Positions 16,120 through 24,707 of a DNA stretch of 64,000 nucleotides are shown one piece after another. Source of the stretch: Pseudoxanthomonas suwonensis (GTDB lineage: Bacteria; Pseudomonadota; Gammaproteobacteria; Xanthomonadales; Xanthomonadaceae). Each line of letters opens with the position of its first letter. The stretch's first letter is position 1. The stretch lies in assembly GCA_003240695.1 (NCBI GenBank), contig QFNC01000007.1:1-64000 (forward strand), written 5' to 3'. The notes below the pieces were generated by a model that was not told the origin of the DNA, ran no database searches, and worked only from the letters and a program-made list of their open reading frames with translations. The translations under genes and the position numbers were made by a program.

Positions 16120-17379
16120 ATGTCCGCCACCAGCCGCGTGCTGACTGCCCTGGCCCTGGGCGCATCGATCGGGCTGCTGCTGGCGGTATGGGCACCGGCG
16201 GCTGCCGGAGGCGTTGCGCAGATCGCCCGCCCGGTGGGCAAACTGTGGCTCAACGCGCTGCAGATGACAGTGGTGCCGCTGGTCGGCGCGCTGGTCATCC
16301 TGGGCGTGAGCACCGCCAGCGATGCCGCCGCGTCCGGGCGCATCGCGCGCAAGGCGATCGTGGTGTTCCTGCTGCTGCTCGGCCTGTCCGCGGGTTTTGC
16401 AGCGGTGTTCGCGCCGGCCTTCCTGTCGCTGCTGCCGCGCGATCCGGGCATGATCGACGCGCTGCGCGGCGACCTGGACCCCACCGCCGTACCGGCCACG
16501 TCGCCCGGACTGGCCGACTGGCTCACCGGCATCGTGCCCAGCAACGCGATTGCCGCCGCGGCGCAGAGCGCGATGCTGCCGCTGGTTGTGTTTTCGCTGT
16601 TTTTCGGCTTTGCACTCACCCGCATTGAAGCCGCACGCCGCGCGCATCTGCTGGAACTGGTGCATGCCATCGCCGACACCATGATCGTGATCGTGCGCTG
16701 GGTGCTGCTGCTCGCGCCGCTGGGCGTGTTCGCACTGGTGCTGGCGGTCACCGCCACGGTGGGACTGAACGTGCTCACAGCCTTGGGCTACTACATCCTG
16801 CTGCAGTGCGTGATGTTCCTGGCCGTGACCGTGTTGATGTACCCGGTGGCACGGCTGGCCGGTGGCGAACCGCTGCGGCGTTTCATCAGCGGCATCGCGC
16901 CGGCGCAGGCGATCGCCGCCAGCACCCAGTCGTCGCTGGCCTCGCTGCCGGCGATGCTGGACAGCGCGCGGGTACGGCTGGGTTACCCGATGCGGGTGGC
17001 TTCGCTGGTGTTGCCGATGGCAGTGTCGCTGTTCCGCCTGACCAGCCCGGTACAGTACGTCGGCGTGGCCGCCTTCATCGCCTGGGCCTACGGCGTGGAA
17101 CTGAGCGCCCTGCAGCTGGCAACCGGCGCGGCGCTGGCGGTGGTGATCAGCATGGGATCGGTGGGCCTGCCGGGGCAGGTCAGCTTCATGGCCACCAACA
17201 TGCCGGTGGTGCAATCCATGGGACTGCCGGTGGAACCGATGGGCATCCTGCTGGCCGTGGACACCATCCCCGACGTGTTCGCCACGCTGGGCAACGTCAC
17301 CGCCGATCTCACCGCCACCAGCGTGGTTGCGCGGGGCGAGCCACCCGATGCCACCGAGTCGCCGACTGCAGCGGCCTGA
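16120..17379 (+). CDS. Dicarboxylate/amino acid:cation symporter (DAACS family)
   Basis: This 419-residue membrane protein has the DAACS/GltPh layout: eight predicted hydrophobic segments, the first around residues 8-26, with re-entrant loop 1 near ASTQSSLASLPAML (the serine-rich hairpin) and the C-terminal hairpin near ISMGSVGLPGQVSF. It should import C4-dicarboxylates or glutamate/aspartate with sodium or protons. The ATG at 16120 matches the usual start before the first membrane helix. The longer upstream frame merely continues through the L,D-transpeptidase gene in a wrong frame. Exact substrate cannot be assigned from sequence alone. Confidence 0.85.
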   Translation: MSATSRVLTALALGASIGLLLAVWAPAAAGGVAQIARPVGKLWLNALQMTVVPLVGALVILGVSTASDAAASGRIARKAIVVFLLLLGLSAGFAAVFAPAFLSLLPRDPGMIDALRGDLDPTAVPATSPGLADWLTGIVPSNAIAAAAQSAMLPLVVFSLFFGFALTRIEAARRAHLLELVHAIADTMIVIVRWVLLLAPLGVFALVLAVTATVGLNVLTALGYYILLQCVMFLAVTVLMYPVARLAGGEPLRRFISGIAPAQAIAASTQSSLASLPAMLDSARVRLGYPMRVASLVLPMAVSLFRLTSPVQYVGVAAFIAWAYGVELSALQLATGAALAVVISMGSVGLPGQVSFMATNMPVVQSMGLPVEPMGILLAVDTIPDVFATLGNVTADLTATSVVARGEPPDATESPTAAA

Positions 17380-17450
17380 TGCGGATTCTCGCGGCCTGAA
17401 CGGCATCACGGATAGACTCGGGCATTCCCCCGCCTGCGAGCATTTTCCTC

Positions 17451-18635
17451 ATGCTGCCCTTATCCCGACTGTTGTTGCTGACCACCAGCGCACTGCTGGC
17501 CGCCTGTGGCGGCGGTGGTGGTTCACCTCCGATCACCACGCCACCGCCATCCGCACCGCCCTCGCCGGATCCGGTGGAAACCACCAAGCCATTCCGCGCC
17601 GAATCCTGGGCAACCTTCGACGAACCCTGGGCGATGACCTTCCTGCCCGATGGGCGACTGCTGGTCACCGAAAAATCCGGCAAGCTGAAACTGTTCAATC
17701 CGACCACGCGCACCGCCGGTGACATCGCTGGCGTGCCCGCCGTGGCCTATGCCGGCCAGGGCGGCCTGGGCGACGTGATCCTGCATCCACGTTTTTCGCA
17801 GAACGGCTGGATCTATCTCAGTTATGCCGAAGCCGGCAGCAACAACACGCGCGGGGCTGCGGTGGCGCGCGCGCGCTTGAGCGTGAACAATGCCACCGGC
17901 GGCGGCGTCCTGTCGGATCTGCAGGTGATCTGGCGCCAGGAGCCGAAGGTCACCGGCGACGGGCATTACAGCCACCGCCTGGCGTTTGCACCCGATGGCG
18001 CGCATCTCTTCATCAGCTCGGGCGAACGGCAGAAATTCGATCCGGCCCAGGACATGACATCCAACCTGGGCAAGATCGTGCGCCTGAACGAGGACGGCAG
18101 CGTGCCGGCCGACAATCCGTTCGCCACCCAGGGCGGGGTGACGGCGCAGATCTGGACCTCCGGGCACCGCAACCTGCTCGGTATCGCCTTCGACGGCCAG
18201 GGTCGGCTGTGGAACCACGAAATGGGACCGAAGGGTGGCGACGAACTGAATCTGGTGGTGCGTGGCGACAACTACGGTTATCCGATCGTCTCCAACGGCG
18301 ACCATTACGACGGCACCCCGATTCCCGACCACAGCACCCGGCCGGAATTCCATGCGCCGGCGATCAGCTGGACCCCGGTCATTTCGCCGGCCGGACTGAT
18401 CTTCTACAACGGCGCGCTGTTCCCGCAATGGCGCGGTCAGGCGCTGATCGGCGGGCTGTCGTCGCAGGCTCTGGTACGGGTGCGCATCAATGGCGACGCC
18501 AGTGCCACCGAAGTCGGTCGCTACGCGATGGGCGAGCGCATCCGCGAAGTGGAACAGGGCCCGGATGGCGCCGTGTGGCTGCTGGAGGACGGCGATGACG
18601 CGCGACTGCTGAAGCTGATGCCGAGTTCACCCTGA
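17451..18635 (+). CDS. PQQ-dependent sugar dehydrogenase lipoprotein (aldose dehydrogenase, YliI/GSDH-type)
   Basis: The 394-residue protein has a lipoprotein signal (LLAACGGGG) and a proline/serine-rich linker. A six-bladed propeller of the soluble glucose dehydrogenase family follows, with the characteristic EPWAMTFLPDGRLLVTEK opening, GGLGDVILHPRF, WTSGHRNLLGIAFD, EMGPKGGDELN and NYGYPIVSNG blocks. It should oxidise aldose sugars in the periplasm using pyrroloquinoline quinone and calcium. No PQQ biosynthesis genes are in the window. The gene stands alone and converges on rmuC 47 bases downstream. Confidence 0.88.
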   Translation: MLPLSRLLLLTTSALLAACGGGGGSPPITTPPPSAPPSPDPVETTKPFRAESWATFDEPWAMTFLPDGRLLVTEKSGKLKLFNPTTRTAGDIAGVPAVAYAGQGGLGDVILHPRFSQNGWIYLSYAEAGSNNTRGAAVARARLSVNNATGGGVLSDLQVIWRQEPKVTGDGHYSHRLAFAPDGAHLFISSGERQKFDPAQDMTSNLGKIVRLNEDGSVPADNPFATQGGVTAQIWTSGHRNLLGIAFDGQGRLWNHEMGPKGGDELNLVVRGDNYGYPIVSNGDHYDGTPIPDHSTRPEFHAPAISWTPVISPAGLIFYNGALFPQWRGQALIGGLSSQALVRVRINGDASATEVGRYAMGERIREVEQGPDGAVWLLEDGDDARLLKLMPSSP

Positions 18636-18682
18636 CCATCCCGTTTGCCAAGGCTCGACTGGCAGAGCGACCCGCCGGCCGA

Positions 18683-20200
18683 TCAGGACGTCTCTTCACG
18701 ACCGTCATCCGGTGACAGATCCGGCAGCGCCTGCGGGGCGTGATCGGTCGGCAGTGCTTCCACCCCGCGCAGCCGGCGCTCGATGGCACGGGTACGCACG
18801 CCGGTTTCGTCGATCTTGTTGCTGGCTTCGACCAGTTTCTTCTTCACCGCATCCAGCGATGCGCCGAACTTGCCGAATTCGGTTTTCACGTTGCCCAGGG
18901 TCTGCCACACCTCGCTGGAGCGCTGCTCGATGGCCAGCGTGCGGAAGCCCATCTGCAGGGCATTGAGCACCGCCAGCAGCGTGGTCGGCCCGACCAAGGT
19001 GACCCGCTGTTCGCGCTGCAGCGCATCGAACAGGCCGGGTCGGCGCAACGCCTCGGCATACAGCCCTTCGGTGGGCAGGAACAGCAGGGCGAACTCGGTG
19101 GTGTGCGGCGGGGCGACGTATTTCTCGCGGATCTTCTTCGCCTCGTCGCGCAGGCGGCGTTCCAATGCCTGTCCGGCGGCCTGGGCCGCTTCCATGTTGG
19201 CGGCTTGCTGGGCATCCACCAGGCGTTCGTAGTCCTCGCGCGGAAACTTCGCGTCGATCGGCAGCCACACCTGGGAGCCGGACTGCGTGCCGGGCATGCG
19301 GATGGCGTATTCCACGCGCTGGTCGGAGCCCGGCAGCGTGGCCACGTTGGCGGCATATTGATCGGCAGTCAGCACGTCGTCCAGCAAGGCGCCCAGCTGG
19401 GTTTCGCCGAAGGTGCCGCGCGATTTCACGTTGCTCAGCACCTTCTGCAGGCTGCCCACGTCCGAGGCCAGTTGCTGCATCTCGCCCAAGCCGCGCTGCA
19501 CCGCTTCCAGCCGCTCGCTGACCAGCCGGAACGATTCACCCAGCCGCGTTTCCAGCGTGCTCTGCAGTTTTTCGTCCACGGTGGCGCGCATCTGTTCGAG
19601 CTTGTGCGCATTGTCGGCCTGCAGGGCCTTGAGCTGCGCATCCAGCGTAGCGCGCAGCTCGCCCATGCGCTGCTCGTTGCGCGTGGTCAGCTCGGTCAGT
19701 TTCTGGCCCAGCGATTCGGCAAACAGGCGCTGCTGCTGGGCGCCTTCCTGCCGGGCCTTGCGCGCGTCATCGCCGATCGCCAGACGGAACTCGTCGAGCC
19801 GTTTGTCGGTGCGTTCGGTCAGCTCGTTCACGCGCGCGGTCAGCGCGGTGTTGTGGCGAAGCTGCATCTCGCCGGCTTCGCTGCGTGCCGCCCGTGTGTC
19901 TTCGCCCAGCGCATCGCGGAAGCCGCTGAAACGCTCCGCATGCTGGCGGTCGAGGTCGGCCAGCCGACTGCCGAAGGTTTCCATCTGCGCCGCCTGCGTG
20001 CGCGCCAGCGCTTCCAGCACCTCGCGCAATTCGCCGCGGCCGCTGCGCTGTTCCTCGCGCAGGGTGTCTTCCAGCCGCTCGCGCACGCTTGCCAACGCGG
20101 CATCCGGACGACGGCGCAGCAGCACCACCAGCAACACGATGGCGATGGCCACCGCGGCCAGCAGCAGGATCAGCAGCAACGGGAGCAGATCGGGCGACAT
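18683..20200 (-). CDS. rmuC: DNA recombination protein RmuC
   Basis: This 505-residue protein has an N-terminal membrane anchor (residues 5-28), a long coiled coil through about residue 240, and the RmuC nuclease-like domain afterwards. Recognisable blocks are NVKSRGTFGETQLGALLDD, LPIDAKFPREDYERL and FALLFLPTEGLYAEAL. RmuC limits recombination between inverted repeats and has a PD-(D/E)XK-related core. Length matches the family. The ATG at 20200 lies at the start of the membrane segment. It is followed convergently by the sugar dehydrogenase. Confidence 0.95.
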   Translation of the reverse strand: MSPDLLPLLLILLLAAVAIAIVLLVVLLRRRPDAALASVRERLEDTLREEQRSGRGELREVLEALARTQAAQMETFGSRLADLDRQHAERFSGFRDALGEDTRAARSEAGEMQLRHNTALTARVNELTERTDKRLDEFRLAIGDDARKARQEGAQQQRLFAESLGQKLTELTTRNEQRMGELRATLDAQLKALQADNAHKLEQMRATVDEKLQSTLETRLGESFRLVSERLEAVQRGLGEMQQLASDVGSLQKVLSNVKSRGTFGETQLGALLDDVLTADQYAANVATLPGSDQRVEYAIRMPGTQSGSQVWLPIDAKFPREDYERLVDAQQAANMEAAQAAGQALERRLRDEAKKIREKYVAPPHTTEFALLFLPTEGLYAEALRRPGLFDALQREQRVTLVGPTTLLAVLNALQMGFRTLAIEQRSSEVWQTLGNVKTEFGKFGASLDAVKKKLVEASNKIDETGVRTRAIERRLRGVEALPTDHAPQALPDLSPDDGREETS

Positions 20201-20242
20201 GGCAGGCAGGATACGGTTAGCGGTCGCAGCATCCGCGACGGG

Positions 20243-20683
20243 TCATGGCGTGGACGGGTCGGTCGCAGCGAATGCGCTGCGATTTTGGCGCCAGCGCAGC
20301 CAGCCCAGCACCGCGATGCAGCTGATGGCAGCAGACAATGCCGATATCAGCATCGGTTCACCGGCACCAACCGGTACGAACCGATCGAACAACGCGAAGA
20401 GCAGTGCGCTGAGCAGCAGATTCAGGAGCGTGATGGCGGCGGCCGGCAGCAGTAATCCAGCCCAACGCATGCCACGCAACAGGCGCAGGAATGGCAGCGA
20501 CGCGATGGTTTGCCCGATCACGGCGAGTCCGAATGCCAGCATCGCGATCAGCAGAATCCAGGGACGCGCCGCGCACGTCTCCTGGAGAAAGCACGTTGGC
20601 TCAGCATCCACAACCATCATCAACGTGACTCCGGAGAACGCGTACAGCAGCGACGCCAACTGTGCGAGCACGATCAGCTTCAT
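20243..20683 (-). CDS. Unknown four-helix membrane protein
   Basis: The 146-residue protein has about four hydrophobic segments (near residues 4-25, 42-60, 75-95 and 108-127) and no recognisable motif. The first loop holds two cysteines (EPTCFLQETCAAR) that could form a periplasmic disulfide. Its ATG directly follows the rlmI stop (TGAATG), so it is translationally coupled to that gene. I recognise no family. Confidence 0.65.
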   Translation of the reverse strand: MKLIVLAQLASLLYAFSGVTLMMVVDAEPTCFLQETCAARPWILLIAMLAFGLAVIGQTIASLPFLRLLRGMRWAGLLLPAAAITLLNLLLSALLFALFDRFVPVGAGEPMLISALSAAISCIAVLGWLRWRQNRSAFAATDPSTP

Positions 20684-21865
20684 TCAATCCACCACCCGGC
20701 AGAACACCGCTTTCAGGTAGCGGCTTTCCGGCACCTGCGCCAGCCACGGATGGTCGGGGCCGGCACCGGCCACCTTCAGCACCTGCACCGTGCGTCCGGC
20801 ATAGAACGCGGCGCGGCGCAGCATGTCCAGGAACTGCTCCTCGCTGACCAGCCCGGTGCAGCTGAAGGTGGCGAACAGGCCTCCCGGTTTCACCACGCCC
20901 AGCGCGGCCTTGTTCATGTCCAGGTATTTCTTCAGCGCCGGGATCACCTGCTCGCGGTCGCGGGTCATCTTGGCCGGGTCCAGGATCACCACGTCGAAAC
21001 GCTCGCCGTTGGCCTGGGCATCGCGCAGCCACGGGAAAATGTCGGCCTGCACGAAACGCGGCATCGTCTTGCCGTTCAATCCATTCAATTTTGCGTTGCC
21101 GCGGGCGATGTCCAGCACCGCCGGGTCGATGTCCACGCCCACCACCTCGCTGGCACCGCGCACCGCCGCGTACACGCCGAAGCCGCCGGTATTGCAGCAC
21201 AGGTCCAGCACGCGCTGGCCGGCACAGCGCTGCGACAGCCAGTCGCGGTTGTCGCGCTGGTCGGCGAAGAAACCGGTCTTGTGCGCACCGGCCGGGTCGG
21301 CACGAAACTTCACCCCGTGCTCGATGATGATGGCCGGCTCGGTGCCCAAGGTGTCGCGGTAGTCGAAACTTTCCTGCTTCTGCACGTGTGCGTCGGCGAA
21401 GCTGTGGAACCGGCAGCCGGGGAACAGCTCGCGCAGCACGGTGAAGACGATGTCGCGGTGCCGCCATGCGCCGGCACTGAAGAAGCCGACCACCAGCAGA
21501 TCGTCGTAGCGGTCGATCACCAGTCCGCTGATGCCGTCGCCCTCGCTGTGGAACACGCGCCAGGCATTGGACACGTCATCCAGACGTAGCACCTCGCGTC
21601 GCAGCCGCACGGCCTCGGCGATCCGGGCACGGAACCATTGCGCATCCACCGGCACCGCCGGATCGCTTTCCAGCATGCGCAGGGCGATGCGCGAATGGCC
21701 GTTGTAGAAACCGGTGCCGATGCAGGCGCCATCCACGCCATGCACCGCGACCAGGCTGCCGGGCCTGGGTTTCTGCGCAGGTTTGTCCACTAGCCGCTGG
21801 AAGATCCAGGGGTGGGTCGAATTCCATGCATTCTTCAGATGCACGATGGGCAGGGGTTCGTTCAT
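20684..21865 (-). CDS. rlmI: 23S rRNA (cytosine-C5)-methyltransferase RlmI
   Basis: The 393-residue enzyme has an N-terminal PUA domain (HPWIFQRLV, GSLVAVHGVDG), a central domain, and a C-terminal Rossmann methyltransferase. The SAM motif is RVLDLCCNTGGFGVYAAVRG near residue 218, the catalytic aspartate motif is VVILDPAKMTR, and the catalytic cysteine lies in FATFSCTG. RlmI methylates C1962 of 23S rRNA. Length and domain order match the family. It heads a two-gene operon with the small membrane protein that follows. Confidence 0.93.
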   Translation of the reverse strand: MNEPLPIVHLKNAWNSTHPWIFQRLVDKPAQKPRPGSLVAVHGVDGACIGTGFYNGHSRIALRMLESDPAVPVDAQWFRARIAEAVRLRREVLRLDDVSNAWRVFHSEGDGISGLVIDRYDDLLVVGFFSAGAWRHRDIVFTVLRELFPGCRFHSFADAHVQKQESFDYRDTLGTEPAIIIEHGVKFRADPAGAHKTGFFADQRDNRDWLSQRCAGQRVLDLCCNTGGFGVYAAVRGASEVVGVDIDPAVLDIARGNAKLNGLNGKTMPRFVQADIFPWLRDAQANGERFDVVILDPAKMTRDREQVIPALKKYLDMNKAALGVVKPGGLFATFSCTGLVSEEQFLDMLRRAAFYAGRTVQVLKVAGAGPDHPWLAQVPESRYLKAVFCRVVD

Positions 21866-21946
21866 GTACGGCAGTTTACGCGCTGGCGATCACGCATCCG
21901 ACTGCCGGCCCTTGTCGAACGGTACTGCGGGCCCCATCGCAATGCC

Positions 21947-22729
21947 ATGCCTTCGCCGGAGTCCCATGTGCCCGCACCCGATGGCCCGCAGCAGCGGCAC
22001 CGCGACCTGCGCCGCTGGCGACGTGCCTTCAATACCAGTCTGGCCGCGGTGCTGGCGCTGTGCGCGCTGTTCGCGCTGCAGGGCCTCATCGACCTGAGCG
22101 GGTGGATGGTGCAGCCGTGGTCGCCGCCCGGACTGGCTGGCCTGCTGGGTGCACCGCTGCTGCACGGTTCCATCGAACACCTGCTGATGAACGGCATCGC
22201 CATCCTGATGCTGGGCACGCTGGCCGGCGGGGTCTATCCGCGTGCCACGCTGCGGGCGCTGCCGATCCTGTGGCTGCTGTCGGGGCTGGGCGCGTGGCTG
22301 CTGGGCGAGCCGGGTTCGCATCATCTGGGCGCCAGTGGCGTCACCCACGGACTGGCGTTCCTGGTGTTCACGCTGGGGCTGCTGCGCCGCGACCGGGCTG
22401 CCATCGCCGCCGGTCTGCTGGCATTCCTGTTCTACGGCGGCATGCTGCTGACCATCCTGCCGCGCGAACTGGATGTGTCGTGGCAGTCGCATCTGGGTGG
22501 TGCGCTGGGTGGCGTGCTGGCAGCGGTGCTGTTCCGGCGCAGCGACCCGATGGCCCCGCGACAGCGCTACAGCTGGGAACTGGAAGAAGACGCGTCCGAC
22601 GCCGAGGGCGAACTCGAGTTGTCGTCGCCGGAGCAAGTGCCGGTGCTGTGGCAGCGCGAGTCGCGCGATGACGCGCTGCGCAACGCCGAGCGCGGCACCG
22701 TGCTGCCGTTCCGCAGCCGTCAGGATTGA
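21947..22729 (+). CDS. Rhomboid-family intramembrane serine protease
   Basis: The 260-residue protein has six hydrophobic segments and the rhomboid catalytic dyad: serine S130 in HHLGASGVTHG (GxSG) and histidine H182 in SWQSHLGGALGG. A conserved HLLMN motif follows the first membrane segment. An acidic cytoplasmic tail of about 55 residues follows the last helix. The enzyme should cleave membrane protein substrates within the bilayer; substrates are unknown. The start MPSPESHVP at 21947 was chosen because upstream codons overlap the divergent rlmI leader and are not protein-like. Confidence 0.87.
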   Translation: MPSPESHVPAPDGPQQRHRDLRRWRRAFNTSLAAVLALCALFALQGLIDLSGWMVQPWSPPGLAGLLGAPLLHGSIEHLLMNGIAILMLGTLAGGVYPRATLRALPILWLLSGLGAWLLGEPGSHHLGASGVTHGLAFLVFTLGLLRRDRAAIAAGLLAFLFYGGMLLTILPRELDVSWQSHLGGALGGVLAAVLFRRSDPMAPRQRYSWELEEDASDAEGELELSSPEQVPVLWQRESRDDALRNAERGTVLPFRSRQD

Positions 22730-22730
22730 A

Positions 22731-23387
22731 TCATCTCAATTTCGGCTGGTCTTGCCGCAACACGGTCGGGCCCAGCTGGCGGTCGTGCAGGCGCGAGAAC
22801 AGCACGAGCGACGTGGCCGCGCCGCACAGGCACAGGAACATGTCCCACTGCGTGTCCCACACATCCCCCTGGGTGGCCAGGAACGCGTCCGCATCGGCCC
22901 CCAGCAGCAGCGCGCTCCACCATTCGATCAGTTCGAAGAAAGCGGAAAAGCTGAGGCAGGCCGCCAGCACCAGATACACCAGCCAGCCACCCCGCCGCAG
23001 CGGCGTGCAGCGCAGCAACAGCTCGCGCGCCAGGATCGCTGGCACGAAGCCCTGCATCCAGTGGCCCAGCCGGTCCCACGGATTGCGCTCCCAGTCCAGC
23101 AGATCACGCAGCCAGAAGCCGAGCGGCGTCTTGGCGTAGGTGTAGGCGCCGCCGTACATCAGTACCAGCGCATGCGCCAGCAGCAGCCAGCACAGCAGCC
23201 GGGTCAGCGGGAAGCGCTGCCAGTTCCAGGCGATCAGCGGGACCGCCAGCAGCACCCACACCACTTCCAGCAGCCAGGTGAGGCGGTCGGTGGCGATCAT
23301 GCCCGACCACACCAGCACCAGGCCGGTTACCGCCAGCACGGCGATGCGCTCGCCGCGCGAGGGGGTGATGACGGGCGATGGCGGCAT
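22731..23387 (-). CDS. DUF2238 (YjdF-family) membrane protein
   Basis: This 218-residue protein has about six membrane helices and the DUF2238 signature: GGAYTYAKTPLGFWLRDLL, then NPWDRLGHWMQGFVPAILAR and FSAFFELIEWWSA, ending with DVWDTQWDMFLCLCGA. It is a conserved inner-membrane protein without an established function. The ATG at 23387 has CGGAG eight bases upstream; an earlier in-frame ATG at 23450 is not supported. It converges with the rhomboid gene, leaving one base between their ends. Confidence 0.85.
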   Translation of the reverse strand: MPPSPVITPSRGERIAVLAVTGLVLVWSGMIATDRLTWLLEVVWVLLAVPLIAWNWQRFPLTRLLCWLLLAHALVLMYGGAYTYAKTPLGFWLRDLLDWERNPWDRLGHWMQGFVPAILARELLLRCTPLRRGGWLVYLVLAACLSFSAFFELIEWWSALLLGADADAFLATQGDVWDTQWDMFLCLCGAATSLVLFSRLHDRQLGPTVLRQDQPKLR

Positions 23388-23461
23388 GCGAGCGGCTCCG
23401 GATGGCAGGTGCCGGAGATTCTGCGGCATGACCATGCGACCTGGTCGCAACGGCGGCTGGA

Positions 23462-24523
23462 TCAGCCGTTCAGATCGATATCCCAGGTGATCAGGCTGTG
23501 GTCTGAACCACCGCCTTCCACGCGCTCGCGGCCGCTGGCATCCACGTCGTCGCTGACGTAGATGCGATCGATGGGATTGCCCCTCGGCCAGAATCCGGGA
23601 TCGTTTTCGTCGTCGTTTTCGCCGCTCAGCGGGCCGATGGTGCCCTCGCCCCTGCTGTTGAAATCGCCCAGCAGGATCGTGTTGTCGCCGGATGCCTCGG
23701 CCAGCCGCGCCAGGGTGTCATATTGCGTCTGGCGGGCGTCAGCCCCGTCTTTTCCCGCCGACAGGTGCGTGCTGAACACGGTCGCCGTTTCACCGCCTGC
23801 CTCGATGGTGACTTCCAGCGCGGTGCGATTCTCGCCCTTCGGGTCATCCGCGCCCAAGTCGTGGAGCTTGACGTCGATGGAGCCATCATCCATTCGCTGC
23901 AATGGGGCATTCGGCCCGAGCAGCACGGCATTGCCGTAGGTTCCACCTCCGACATCCCAAGATGCACCGTATACGATCGTGTAGTCGCGTACACCCTCGG
24001 GCGATTGCATTTCAGCGTTGTAGACCTTGATCGCGGCGTCGGAACTGCCGGCTTCCGTCGGTTCGCCTTCCGCCGTGTAGTACTCGGGCGCGATGGTGAC
24101 CTTGCTGCTGCGATGGTCTTCGTCACTGCCGGTGATGGTCACGGTGCCGTCGGCCGACTCGGTGCGCTCGTAGGTGATCGGCTCCTGCAGGCCGGCTTCC
24201 TCCGCCGATACCTGCGCGAGCACGTACTCGTTGTAATCGGTAATGCCATCCGGCAGGTCACCTTCCAGGCGATCGGTGTCCACATCGACTTCTTGCAGCG
24301 CAACCACATCCAGGCCGTCATTCACCACCTTGTCGGCCAGATGCGCAGTGGTTTCCGGGGCATTGTCCTTGTGGTCCTTGTTGCCGGCGGCCAGGTTGTA
24401 GGTGCCGACCTTCAGTTCGCCATTGCTCTGGGCGTTGCCAGGAGCGGGCGGCTCCTGCACAAGCTGTACGGGTGGTCGCGAGGCGCCGATTCCGGAAAGG
24501 ATGGACATGAGCGAGTGCTCCAT
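23462..24523 (-). CDS. Acidic endonuclease/exonuclease/phosphatase (EEP) superfamily protein
   Basis: The 353-residue protein carries the DNase I-like fold motifs in order: VGTYNLAAG, VVALQEVDVD (catalytic glutamate), FSTHLSAGKDG, ILLGDFNSRGEG (aspartate/asparagine), and the final GSDHSLITWD. An AAGGGA ribosome site precedes ATG 24523. The N-terminal 45 residues are uncharged and proline-rich, with no signal peptide. The rest is strikingly acidic (many D/E pairs such as ENDDENDPG), which is typical of secreted rather than cytoplasmic proteins. The substrate could be DNA, phosphoinositides or sphingomyelin. The gene is monocistronic. The fold is certain; the role and export route are unknown. 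Confidence 0.8.
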   Translation of the reverse strand: MEHSLMSILSGIGASRPPVQLVQEPPAPGNAQSNGELKVGTYNLAAGNKDHKDNAPETTAHLADKVVNDGLDVVALQEVDVDTDRLEGDLPDGITDYNEYVLAQVSAEEAGLQEPITYERTESADGTVTITGSDEDHRSSKVTIAPEYYTAEGEPTEAGSSDAAIKVYNAEMQSPEGVRDYTIVYGASWDVGGGTYGNAVLLGPNAPLQRMDDGSIDVKLHDLGADDPKGENRTALEVTIEAGGETATVFSTHLSAGKDGADARQTQYDTLARLAEASGDNTILLGDFNSRGEGTIGPLSGENDDENDPGFWPRGNPIDRIYVSDDVDASGRERVEGGGSDHSLITWDIDLNG

Positions 24524-24707
24524 TGCGTGGTCCCTTGATGTTAGGCCGGTTGCCTTTGCGGATTCAGCTAGGGACAACCCTAGGGATCCCCTGAATCATT
24601 CGGAGGACGCCAAGTCCAGGATGGACTTGTTCAGACCTTCCCCGGGATCGAGCGATTGCACGGCGGCAGCCGTGTAGCATGTTCGCCATTCCACCGTTTC
24701 CGATGTC

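Noticed and set aside
15277..17379. Fused 700-residue ORF covering the L,D-transpeptidase and symporter
   Set aside because: The first 281 residues are the wrong frame of the L,D-transpeptidase gene; the real symporter starts at 16120.
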